In this document: one piece after another, positions 1 through 6,124 of the stretch
How positions within the stretch are numbered: the first letter of the stretch is position 1
How the letters are laid out: the number at the start of each line of letters is the position of its first letter
From: Chloroflexota bacterium
Lineage (GTDB): Bacteria; Chloroflexota; Dehalococcoidia; Dehalococcoidales; UBA2162
Direction of reading: 5' to 3'
Length of the DNA: 7,878 nt
NCBI GenBank assembly: GCA_016202525.1
Contig: JACQOM010000142.1
Location: 1 to 7,878 of the forward strand
Notes under the pieces: generated by a model
What the model was told of the DNA's origin: nothing
What the model saw: only the letters and a program-made list of their open reading frames with translations
The model's database searches: none
Made by a program: the position numbers and the translations under genes

Positions 1-338
1 AAACAGGCGTAATGATGCACCTGGTAACCCCCGAGCTGGACAGAGGCCCCGTGGTAACCTACTGCACCTTTTCCATTAGAGGCAAACCATTCGATAACTA
101 TTGGAGTAAGCTCGAAGAACTGTCCGGAGACGACCCCCGGTGGCGTAAGGCTAGGAATTCTCTATTCGAACTCATCCGCGAGCACGGACTGGCCCGCGAA
201 TTTCCCTTGATAATAGCCACCATCAAGGCTTTCAGCCAGGGTAAAATCAAGATAGCAGGCAGCAAAGCCATCGATGCTGCCGGTAGACCGATTAACGCGT
301 ATGACCTGACCGACGAGATAGATAAGGTGGTAAAATAA
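1..338 (+). CDS. Formyltransferase-family protein, C-terminal part (5' end outside window)
   Basis: The reading frame is open to the left edge (first full codon at base 3), so the start lies upstream; the ATG at 12 is internal. The visible 111 residues begin TGVMMHLVTPELDRGPVV, which matches the end of the catalytic core of the formyl_transf_N fold (PurN, Fmt and relatives): a strand carrying His, then L-D-x-G-P. The Asp codon at 39-41 corresponds to the essential Asp of PurN (Asp144 in E. coli). Enzymes of this fold move a formyl group from 10-formyltetrahydrofolate to an amine, for example GAR in purine synthesis. The tail after the core (about 85 residues, ending DLTDEIDKVVK) is longer and more helical than in classical PurN and seems to hold a lid-like segment, so substrate identity is open. 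A PurN paralogue is as likely as PurN itself. The family call is fairly sure; the exact substrate is not. Confidence 0.72.
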   Translation, partial: TGVMMHLVTPELDRGPVVTYCTFSIRGKPFDNYWSKLEELSGDDPRWRKARNSLFELIREHGLAREFPLIIATIKAFSQGKIKIAGSKAIDAAGRPINAYDLTDEIDKVVK

Positions 339-350
339 GAGAGCCGAAGC

Positions 351-447
351 ATTGCCATTCCGTGCTTGACACGGAATCCAGGAGGGGTGACAACGCCAGA
401 GTCCCGCTGGAGTTTACCCCGTACTACGATACGGGCGGGAATGACAG
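351..447. repeat. Palindromic intergenic repeat (MITE-like, two nested hairpins)
   Basis: Two perfect stem-loops are visible. The first has arms ATTCCGTG (357-364) and CACGGAAT (370-377) around the loop CTTGA. The second has CCCGTA (418-423) and TACGGG (430-435) around a 6-base loop, nested inside TCCCGC (402-407) and GCGGGA (435-440), which share base 435. The outer ends are also partly inverted: GCCATTCC on the left and GGAATGAC on the right. CATTCC(N)GGAATCCAG followed later by GGGAATGACA is a layout I know from short non-coding palindromic repeats scattered between genes in many bacteria. It lies 12 bases after the formyltransferase stop and has no T-run behind either hairpin, so it is not a standard intrinsic terminator, although it could protect the 3' end of the upstream mRNA. 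Copy number cannot be judged from one window. Confidence 0.6.
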
Positions 448-486
448 GATTACTTGGTGAACGGTGCTTTCGGACAGTATATGGTT

Positions 487-496
487 AAGGGGGTGA
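487..496 (+). promoter_or_regulatory. Strong Shine-Dalgarno sequence that points to an AUC start at 502
   Basis: AAGGGGGTGA differs by one base from the full anti-SD complement AAGGAGGTGA. It is followed by GCTAA and then ATC at 502, a 5-base gap that is ideal for initiation. The only in-frame ATG after it, at 568, is 71 bases away and would cut off the catalytic motif of the HAD protein. The site overlaps a possible 6-codon mini-ORF (ATG 481 to TAA 499-501). Confidence 0.6.
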
Positions 497-501
497 GCTA
501 A

Positions 502-1494
502 ATCGCCAATTTTATCGCCTTCGACCTTGAGGGGCCGCTATCGCCTCAAGACAACGCCTACGACCTGATGAAGCTATTCCCCAATGGCGACAGGGTCTTT
601 GAGGTTATCAGCCGCTATGACGACCTGCTGACACTGGAGGGAAGGCAAGACTACGAGCCGGGCGATACCCTGGCTCTTATTGTCCCCTTCCTTATCCTCC
701 ACAATATTACGCAGGCTGATATTACCAGCCTGGCCGGCAAAGCCAGCTTGACCGGTGGCGCCAACAAGCTGATGTCCTGGCTGGAGTCCAGCGGCTGGAA
801 GGTATTCTGCATCACCACCACTTACGAGCAATACGCCATCCATATCACCCACAAGCTGGGCGTCTTCGCCCATAACGTCGCCTGCACACCGTTCCCGCTG
901 GACAAGCTCCGTCTCACATCGGGTAAAGAGGACGCCGAGCTATTCCGGCAGGCTGAGGCAGAAATACTGGCCCTGCGCCCGGTAGTCGACGATGACCGGA
1001 TTAAACAGAAGCTGGACGATTTCTTCTGGAACAAACTTCTGGCCACGGACCTGGGGAGAGCAATTAAAGAGGTAAAGCCAGTCGGTGGACGGCGCAAGCT
1101 GACCGCCCTGAACCGATTTGCCGAGACACAGCAGCAGCCCTTATCCAAGTGGGTAGTAGTCGGCGACAGCATTACCGATTCCAGAATGCTCCAGGCCGTA
1201 GAGCAGGCCGGCGGACTGGCCGTTGCCTTTAACGCCAATGAGTATGCCCTGCCCTACGCCACGATAGGGCTGGCTTCGACACTCATCAGCGACCTCACCG
1301 AAATACTTCAGTCCTGGCAGAAGGGCCAGCGCAAAGGGGTAGAAAAAACAGTACGGGAAAAAGAAAGGGCCGGAGGCAAAGAGGATAGGAATTACTTCCA
1401 CTGGCTCTCCGGCAGAAAAGATATTGCTGAGGTTATCGAGACTCATAAGAGAATACGGCGGCTGGTCAGAGAGGAAGCAGGGAAGCTGGGATAA
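502..1494 (+). CDS. HAD-superfamily hydrolase, EhaR/COG4030-like
   Basis: Predicted cytosolic phosphatase-like enzyme of 330 residues, resembling the archaeal proteins named energy-converting hydrogenase A subunit R (from memory; family role unproven). Numbering from 502, HAD motif I is FDLEGP with nucleophile Asp8 and Glu10 in place of the usual second Asp; motif II is ITTTYE at about 104-109; the Lys of motif III lies in the stretch VKPVGGRRK (about 1069-1095); motif IV is GDSITD at about 221-226 (bases 1162-1179). The region between motifs I and II (PNGDRVFEVISRYDDLL onward) is a helical cap. The last 60 residues are highly charged. Start choice: no ATG, GTG or TTG lies between the TAA at 499-501 and motif I, while an excellent SD sits 5 bases before ATC 502; starting at ATG 568 would remove the nucleophile. 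The alternative is a broken start: GTG 493-AGC-TAA would read MSK if the TAA were AAA. HAD membership is sure; substrate is unknown and the start needs proof. Confidence 0.78.
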   Translation: MANFIAFDLEGPLSPQDNAYDLMKLFPNGDRVFEVISRYDDLLTLEGRQDYEPGDTLALIVPFLILHNITQADITSLAGKASLTGGANKLMSWLESSGWKVFCITTTYEQYAIHITHKLGVFAHNVACTPFPLDKLRLTSGKEDAELFRQAEAEILALRPVVDDDRIKQKLDDFFWNKLLATDLGRAIKEVKPVGGRRKLTALNRFAETQQQPLSKWVVVGDSITDSRMLQAVEQAGGLAVAFNANEYALPYATIGLASTLISDLTEILQSWQKGQRKGVEKTVREKERAGGKEDRNYFHWLSGRKDIAEVIETHKRIRRLVREEAGKLG

Positions 1495-1512
1495 GGCAGC
1501 AAATAAATACAA

Positions 1513-2172
1513 ATGAAATCTTTTATAGTAGAGTTTTGGGCGAAGATATTTGACATACTGGGGTGGATATCACTATTTCGGATAATCCGCTGGTTATTCG
1601 ACAAGATTAACAATCTACATAAGTTTTTTTACAGCTATGGTTTCGTAGAGTTATGGGTTTTGACACACTTATCGCTCTCAGCCATTTTCCTATCAACATG
1701 GCCAGCCATTGGTACCGTTGTTTACGGGGCGTTCCGAGTTTTTGAACTTATTGTTTACCAAGTAAACGTGTTACTATTTGATGAGTATAGAGCAAAAAAG
1801 ACAGAATACATTAAAAGAAAAACGGGAGAAATCTATACTAGTCCTTATGCTCTTCGAGGCTATCGCCGAATTCTTATTCTTGCGACGCTTAACTATGTAG
1901 AAATAATATTTTGGTTTGCTCTTTTCTACTACAAATTAAGTTGGGCATTTGATACCCACGAAGCCTCACTCAATTCCTTTTTCAATACTTTGCACTTTAG
2001 TCTTATTACAATGACAGGGTTTGGCTCGACTCCCATATATCCTATAAAAACGTTGGGCTATGCTCTAACATCCATCAACATGGCAATAGGATTGTTCATG
2101 GCACTGCTAATTCTTGCTAGATTTATATCTTTCTTGCCAAAACCCAAAACGATGGATGAGTTTGAAAGGTGA
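1513..2172 (+). CDS. Small membrane protein with two-TM ion-channel pore domain (Ion_trans_2-like)
   Basis: A 219-residue membrane protein. After a Trp/Phe/Arg-rich amphipathic N-terminus there are hydrophobic stretches at about 46-65 and 66-88, a charged loop (about 90-118), a membrane helix at about 119-140, a pore-loop region at 155-177 and a last helix at 183-207. The segment NTLHFSLITMTGFGS followed by TPIYP resembles the pore helix, filter and exit of prokaryotic K+ channels, and helix-pore-helix is the arrangement of the KcsA/MthK domain. The filter is odd: T168-G-F-G-S172 stands where T-V-G-Y/F-G-D is expected. There is no RCK or cyclic-nucleotide domain. The gene is clearly AT-rich: hand counts of several 60-base lines give 33-40% GC against about 60% for a line in the HAD gene, suggesting acquisition from elsewhere. 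It starts 18 bases after the HAD stop with no good SD. The membrane nature is sure; channel activity and ion are inferred. Confidence 0.68.
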   Translation: MKSFIVEFWAKIFDILGWISLFRIIRWLFDKINNLHKFFYSYGFVELWVLTHLSLSAIFLSTWPAIGTVVYGAFRVFELIVYQVNVLLFDEYRAKKTEYIKRKTGEIYTSPYALRGYRRILILATLNYVEIIFWFALFYYKLSWAFDTHEASLNSFFNTLHFSLITMTGFGSTPIYPIKTLGYALTSINMAIGLFMALLILARFISFLPKPKTMDEFER

Positions 2173-2188
2173 AAAATTTACCGTAATT

Positions 2189-2201
2189 AAGGGGGATAGG
2201 A
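2189..2201 (+). promoter_or_regulatory. Ribosome binding site for the PfkB kinase (GTG start 2207)
   Basis: AAGGGGGATAGGA lies just ahead of GTG 2207; either AAGGGGG (gap of about 11 bases) or TAGGA (gap of 5) could pair with 16S rRNA. It supports GTG 2207 over the in-frame ATG at 2114, which would add 31 residues unlike the family and overlap the channel gene by 59 bases. Confidence 0.55.
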
Positions 2202-2206
2202 TTCAG

Positions 2207-3208
2207 GTGAATAATATTAAAGTGGTCGGGCTGGGAGCATTGAATATCGACCACATCTATCAGGTCGAGCGCATCCTGGGAGATGGAGAGATAGCCGAGC
2301 GCACCCCTGGGCATGGTTATGAAGAATCAGAACAGAAATTTTTGGGCGACTTCCCCGGCGGTTCGGCAGCTAATACCATCTATGGCCTGGCTAAGCTGGG
2401 AGTGCAGACAGGCTTTGTCGGCGCTGTCGGGGATGACGCCGAAGGCAAAATACTGCTGCAGGATTTTCAAAAAGCAGGCGCAGATACCAGTCAAATCAAG
2501 GTAAAACCAAAGGCAAAGACAGGTTCAGCAAGATGTCTCAGCGATAAGCTCAACTTCCGCTCTATCCACATTACCCCCGGCGCTAACAGCCAGCTAACTC
2601 TGGACGATATAGACCCGGCCTATATAAACCGGGCAGAGATGGTGCACATATCTTCCTTCGTCGCCGAGAGACAGTTCAAATTATTGCTGGAGCTTATCGA
2701 AAGGCTGGAACCGTCGGTTAAAGTCAGCTTTTCGCCGGGAGCATTGTACGCCGCCAAAGGACTCCATGCCCTGACCCCAATACTGGCCAGGACCCATGTA
2801 CTCTTCATCAACGAGAGTGAAATGAGACAACTGACCGGCGGGAATTTCGATAGCGGCGCCAGGCGTTGCCTTGACCTGGGCTGCCACATTGTTGTCGTTA
2901 CCCTGGGACAAGGCACCAGCTATAAAAATAAAATAGCAACCAGCTACATCAGGACCGTTGATGAGGAATACATAATCGAACCCGGCGACAAAAGCGCGAT
3001 ACCGGCGGCAGACACCATCGGAGCCGGCGATGCCTTTGCGGCTGGATTTCTCTACGGCTTGCTCAAGGGAAAACCACTGGAAGAATGCGGTCACCTGGGA
3101 GACATCGTCGCCCGGTTTTCCATCACCAAAACAGGCGCCAGGGCAGGACTACCCACCATCAGTGAACTGTCCCGGCGCTATCAGGAGCTTCACAACAAGG
3201 AGCTATAA
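2207..3208 (+). CDS. PfkB/ribokinase-family carbohydrate or nucleoside kinase
   Basis: ATP-dependent kinase of 333 residues, the normal size of the family, phosphorylating a hydroxymethyl group of a sugar or nucleoside in the cytosol. The GTG start puts the first beta strand at residue 5 (KVVGLGALNIDHIYQV), as expected, with Asp15 at the substrate end. PfkB signature 1 is seen as FPGGSAANTIYGLAKLG (49-65) with the GG and Asn that contact substrate. INESE (201-205) matches the NxxE motif for Mg2+/phosphate. VTLGQG (231-236) precedes the ATP site. Signature 2 is ADTIGAGDAFAAG (268-280) with the anion hole GAGD and catalytic base Asp275. The insertion at 24-48 with ERTPGHGYEESEQKF is longer than in plain ribokinase and probably forms part of the lid. 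The substrate cannot be read from the sequence: ribose, fructose, adenosine or another nucleoside are possible. The gene ends base-to-base against convergent clpP. Confidence 0.88.
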   Translation: MNNIKVVGLGALNIDHIYQVERILGDGEIAERTPGHGYEESEQKFLGDFPGGSAANTIYGLAKLGVQTGFVGAVGDDAEGKILLQDFQKAGADTSQIKVKPKAKTGSARCLSDKLNFRSIHITPGANSQLTLDDIDPAYINRAEMVHISSFVAERQFKLLLELIERLEPSVKVSFSPGALYAAKGLHALTPILARTHVLFINESEMRQLTGGNFDSGARRCLDLGCHIVVVTLGQGTSYKNKIATSYIRTVDEEYIIEPGDKSAIPAADTIGAGDAFAAGFLYGLLKGKPLEECGHLGDIVARFSITKTGARAGLPTISELSRRYQELHNKEL

Positions 3209-3826
3209 CTATTTCTTCTTGGTCTCTTCCTTCACCGGTTTGGTCAGTACTTCGTCGATAATCCCGTACTCCACCGCCTGCTGAGCATTAAGATAAAAAT
3301 CGCGGTCGGTATCATGAGTTATTCTTTCGGCTGATTGTCCGGTGTGCTTAACCAGAATGTCACGGAGTATTTCCTGCTCCCGCAGAATCTCGCGGGCAGC
3401 GATTTGTATATCGGACACCTGCCCCTGAACACCGCCATGCGCCTGGTGCATGTGGATAGTAGAGTTGGGTAGAGCATAGCGTTTGCCCTTGGCACCGGAA
3501 CAGAGCAATACCGTCGCCATACTGGCCGTCATACCCACACAGATGGTGGACACCGGCGCCCGTATCAGCTGCATGGTGTCATAAATGGCCAGACCGGAGT
3601 TGATAACACCGCCCGGGCTCTGAATATACATGCTGATATCCTTGTCCGGGTCCTCTCGCTCCAGATAAAGAAGCTGAGCAATTATAGTATTGGCCACCGC
3701 ATCGGCAATCGGCGTGAACAGCATGATTATTCGCTCTTTTAACAGCAGAGAGTATATATCCCAGAACCTCTCGCCCCTTGGTCCGCTCTCAACTACCCCG
3801 GGTATTACATTCATCGGATTATTCAT
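3209..3826 (-). CDS. clpP: ATP-dependent Clp protease proteolytic subunit ClpP
   Basis: Serine peptidase (family S14) of 205 residues, the usual length; fourteen copies form the barrel that degrades proteins unfolded by a Clp ATPase such as ClpX or ClpC. The triad is complete and correctly spaced: Ser102 in GMTASMA, His127 in HMHQAHGG (25 residues on, as in E. coli), and Asp176 in [13 protein letters not shown] (49 further). The oligomer/substrate strand [16 protein letters not shown] (70-85) and the N-terminus [23 protein letters not shown] are typical. The more usual GMAASMG has become GMTASMA, which leaves the nucleophile intact. The ATG overlaps the tig stop as ATGA, implying translational coupling; AGGAGG lies 13 bases before it, rather far, within a purine-rich leader. 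The C-terminus is a basic KEETKKK tail. No clpX follows. Identity is certain. Confidence 0.97.
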   Translation of the reverse strand: MNNPMNVIPGVVESGPRGERFWDIYSLLLKERIIMLFTPIADAVANTIIAQLLYLEREDPDKDISMYIQSPGGVINSGLAIYDTMQLIRAPVSTICVGMTASMATVLLCSGAKGKRYALPNSTIHMHQAHGGVQGQVSDIQIAAREILREQEILRDILVKHTGQSAERITHDTDRDFYLNAQQAVEYGIIDEVLTKPVKEETKKK

Positions 3827-5178
3827 TTTTCTTCTTTTGCCTCCTTCTTCTTTTTTGTTTTAGTTTTCTTAGAATCTTCGGTTGTTTCCGCTGGTTGTTG
3901 TTTGGTAGCTTCGGCTATTTCCGCCAGCTTCTGCACCGTTTTCCGGACAATCAATGTCTGCTTAATCGAATTACGCGCCTGGGCGCTATTGAGCATTTTG
4001 CCCACTTCTTCTTTATCGCCGGTAGAACTCTGTGTCAAGCTGGCAATCTCAGTATCTATCTCGGCATCACTTACTTCAATTTTAGCCTCTTCGGCGATTT
4101 TACTCAAGACCAAAGAGCGGGCAATCCGTTTTGTAGCCAGGGGCCGCAGCTCCTCATGCAAATCCTCCTCCGTTTTCTTGATGCGGCTAAGGTACTGCTC
4201 CAGTCCCTGGCTGCCACCCTGAAACTGCTGGTCGAGAACACGGTGAATCTCTGCCTCCACCAGAATCGGGGGGAACTCCACCTCAGCCTTATCCACCACG
4301 GCATCGATGACCCGTTCTTCAAAATCTACCCTTGCCCTTTCCTTAGCCCTGAGTTTCATTTCAGCCGTCACCTTTTCACGAAGTTGCGCCACAGTCTTGA
4401 AATCAGCGTTCACCTGCTGGGCAAACTCGTCATTTACCTCGGGGAGTGCCTCCTGTTTTATCTCGGTTAATTTCACCTTAAACTGCGCCTCTTTACCGGC
4501 CAGGTCCTGATTGGAATGGTCGGCGGGAAACTGAAGGTTGAATTCTTTCTCCTCATTAGTTTTCATCCCGGCCAGTTGCTCGGCAAAGCCAGGCGCCGGA
4601 AATTTCAGGTCGTGAAGCACCTGGTATTGGGCTGCCTTCTGGTTCACAAAGGGCTTATCTTCGATAGTGCTTTCGATATCGAAAATCACCAGGTCATTAA
4701 AGTCCACCGCCCGCTCCGCCACCGGCTCCCAGGTAGCGTTTTGATGGCGCAGTTGTTCGATTACCGCATCGACATCACTATCCTCGGTGGCTTTTACCTC
4801 TTCGGGAGCAACCTCAATCTGCTGGTAATCGCCCAGCTTAATCTCCGGCTCTAACGGCACCTTAGCCTTAAATATCAGCGGTTCAGTTTGAGCGACTTCA
4901 ATCATTGGCTGAGCAATAGCTGCAATTTGTTGTTCCTTAATGGCCTGCTGATAAGCTTTCGGCAGTAGGCTATTCAACGCTTCTTCGAACAGGCTCTCTT
5001 TACCGATATGGCGTTCCAGCACTGCCCTGGGCGCCTTGCCAACACGGAACCCGGGGACTTTCACCCTCTTCACCAGACGGCTATAGGCTTCTCCCAGAGA
5101 TTCCTCCACCTCCGCCGGCTCCATCTCGATGGTCAGGAATGCCTCACGATGCTCGACTTTCTCGTTAGTTACCTTCAC
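3823..5178 (-). CDS. tig: Trigger factor, ribosome-associated chaperone
   Basis: Chaperone of 451 residues that binds ribosomal protein uL23 at the exit tunnel and shelters nascent chains. The N-terminal domain (about 1-120) holds the ribosome-binding signature GFRVGKAP at 43-50, the same position as in E. coli. Next comes the FKBP-like insert (about 155-245) with [11 protein letters not shown] and [10 protein letters not shown]; Phe198 is kept but the usual VDG-xxF and GGK features are not, so prolyl isomerase activity may be weak. The helical C-terminal arms follow from EVNDEFAQ (247) to about residue 420. The last 25 residues are a Lys/Glu/Thr-rich tail, likely disordered. The start is GTG 5178, with GGAGGG immediately upstream (5182-5187) inside the end of the metallohydrolase gene; the two overlap by 14 bases. 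Coding with clpP is the common bacterial order tig-clpP. Confidence 0.95.
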   Translation of the reverse strand: MKVTNEKVEHREAFLTIEMEPAEVEESLGEAYSRLVKRVKVPGFRVGKAPRAVLERHIGKESLFEEALNSLLPKAYQQAIKEQQIAAIAQPMIEVAQTEPLIFKAKVPLEPEIKLGDYQQIEVAPEEVKATEDSDVDAVIEQLRHQNATWEPVAERAVDFNDLVIFDIESTIEDKPFVNQKAAQYQVLHDLKFPAPGFAEQLAGMKTNEEKEFNLQFPADHSNQDLAGKEAQFKVKLTEIKQEALPEVNDEFAQQVNADFKTVAQLREKVTAEMKLRAKERARVDFEERVIDAVVDKAEVEFPPILVEAEIHRVLDQQFQGGSQGLEQYLSRIKKTEEDLHEELRPLATKRIARSLVLSKIAEEAKIEVSDAEIDTEIASLTQSSTGDKEEVGKMLNSAQARNSIKQTLIVRKTVQKLAEIAEATKQQPAETTEDSKKTKTKKKKEAKEEK

Positions 5179-6121
5179 TATCCCTCCGTTCAGTTAACCC
5201 GTGCTTGTCCCGATAATATTTCAGAAACCCGCCGATGCTCATCGGCGCATCATGCTTGGCCATGTATTCATATACCAGTGGCCACTTCTCTTTGATTGGT
5301 TCCAGGGTATCATAAGCCTGCGCCATTAACCTCTCTTCCGCCTCATTAAACCGGTGGTATCTTAACGCTTGACCGGCTATATCATCCCAGAGATTGAGCG
5401 TATCCAGCGCCCACTGCAGTTTTTGCTTGGCATCGGTAGCCATATCAAAATGGGCATAATAAATCCGTGATGCCTGCAACTCCATCAGCTTTCTAACCGT
5501 TGCCCGCGACGACTCCAAATCAAAGCTGGGCGGAGCATTGACCATAATCAGCGCCTTGTGGTCGCCGACACAGATGCCGGCAGCATCTCCGGTAAATAAA
5601 CCGTTATCGCGGCTTTCGTAAACGCACAGCTCATGGGGAGCATGCCCAGGGGCATCGATAATCCGCAAAGTCTGCCGCTCACCCAGCTTGATAGTATCAC
5701 CCTCATATACTGATTTTACTCGTTCTGCGGCGATGGGCACAACCTCGGTCTGTTTTACCATGCCCTCGTCGACCCTGTCTTGAGCCGCCAGCGCGCTGCT
5801 GACCAACCTCGTCGGGTCTATCAGGTGCCTTGCCCCGCGATGGTGGACTACCGCCTGGGCTTTGGGCATATTCCTGATAAGAAACCCGGCCCCTCCGGCA
5901 TGGTCCAGGTGGATATGGGTAACGATTAAATAGTCGATATCACCGGGGCTGACACCCGCCTCTTTAATCCCTTCCAGAACAACATTAGCTGAAGGGGTCG
6001 GTCCGGTATCAATCAAAGCCTTCTTTTCCTCATTAATCAGATAAACGCTGCCGAACTCCGGGATAGAATATAAATTGTCGTCAATCATGTAGATGTTCTC
6101 AGCCACTTCCTTAACAACCAA
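5165..6121 (-). CDS. MBL-fold metallohydrolase (glyoxalase II-like superfamily)
   Basis: Predicted cytosolic di-zinc hydrolase of 318 residues. The metal ligands are all present: HIHLDH at 69-74 (His69, His71, Asp73, His74), His160 in DAPGHAPHE, Asp179 in FTGDAAG, and His224 in YYAHFD. The N-terminus with paired strands (ENIYMIDDN, GSVYLINEEKKALIDTGP) is typical of the fold. About 90 residues after the last ligand are mostly helical and probably shape the substrate pocket; no DNA-binding or flavodoxin domain is seen, and there is no signal peptide. The start is TTG 6121, preceded by GGGAGGA with good spacing, 3 bases after the aspS stop; the next in-frame candidate, GTG at codon 6, has no such site. 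It sits between aspS and tig, sharing 14 bases with tig, so it is translated with housekeeping genes. The substrate (thioester, lactone or other ester) cannot be told. Confidence 0.87.
   Translation of the reverse strand: MVVKEVAENIYMIDDNLYSIPEFGSVYLINEEKKALIDTGPTPSANVVLEGIKEAGVSPGDIDYLIVTHIHLDHAGGAGFLIRNMPKAQAVVHHRGARHLIDPTRLVSSALAAQDRVDEGMVKQTEVVPIAAERVKSVYEGDTIKLGERQTLRIIDAPGHAPHELCVYESRDNGLFTGDAAGICVGDHKALIMVNAPPSFDLESSRATVRKLMELQASRIYYAHFDMATDAKQKLQWALDTLNLWDDIAGQALRYHRFNEAEERLMAQAYDTLEPIKEKWPLVYEYMAKHDAPMSIGGFLKYYRDKHGLTERRDSEGN
5182..5187 (-). promoter_or_regulatory. Ribosome binding site for tig (GTG start)
   Basis: On the - strand GGAGGG is followed by ATA and then GTG at 5178. The short spacing is acceptable, and no ATG competes nearby. 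The site lies inside the last codons of the metallohydrolase gene, so upstream translation probably helps to open it. Confidence 0.6.
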
Positions 6122-6124
6122 GGG

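Noticed and set aside
357..377. Intrinsic terminator after the formyltransferase gene
   Set aside because: The hairpin is perfect, but it is followed by CCAGGAGGGG and not a T-run, and it fits better as part of the palindromic repeat.
455..483. Possible promoter for the HAD gene: TTGGTG (455-460), 17-base spacer, TATATG (478-483)
   Set aside because: The -35 matches three of six bases and the -10 four; the implied transcript start near 490 would fall inside the Shine-Dalgarno sequence, so it could not serve the AUC start well.
822..1512. Antisense open frames across the HAD gene
   Set aside because: They lack recognisable motifs and overlap a gene with clear HAD motifs on the other strand.
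1488..2200. GGGATAAGG (1488-1496) and GGGGATAGG (2192-2200) as target duplication around the AT-rich channel gene
   Set aside because: The match is short and imperfect, and each lies in sequence explained by other means (gene end and ribosome binding site); likely chance.
2114..2206. N-terminal extension of the PfkB kinase from ATG 2114
   Set aside because: The extra 31 residues do not look like the family and would overlap the channel gene; GTG 2207 has a ribosome site and gives the standard N-terminus.
3778..4470. Long + strand open frame opposite tig and clpP with Phe/Leu-rich translation
   Set aside because: It is the antisense shadow of the conserved trigger factor, made hydrophobic by the Lys/Glu codons of the other strand; no ribosome site or family resemblance.
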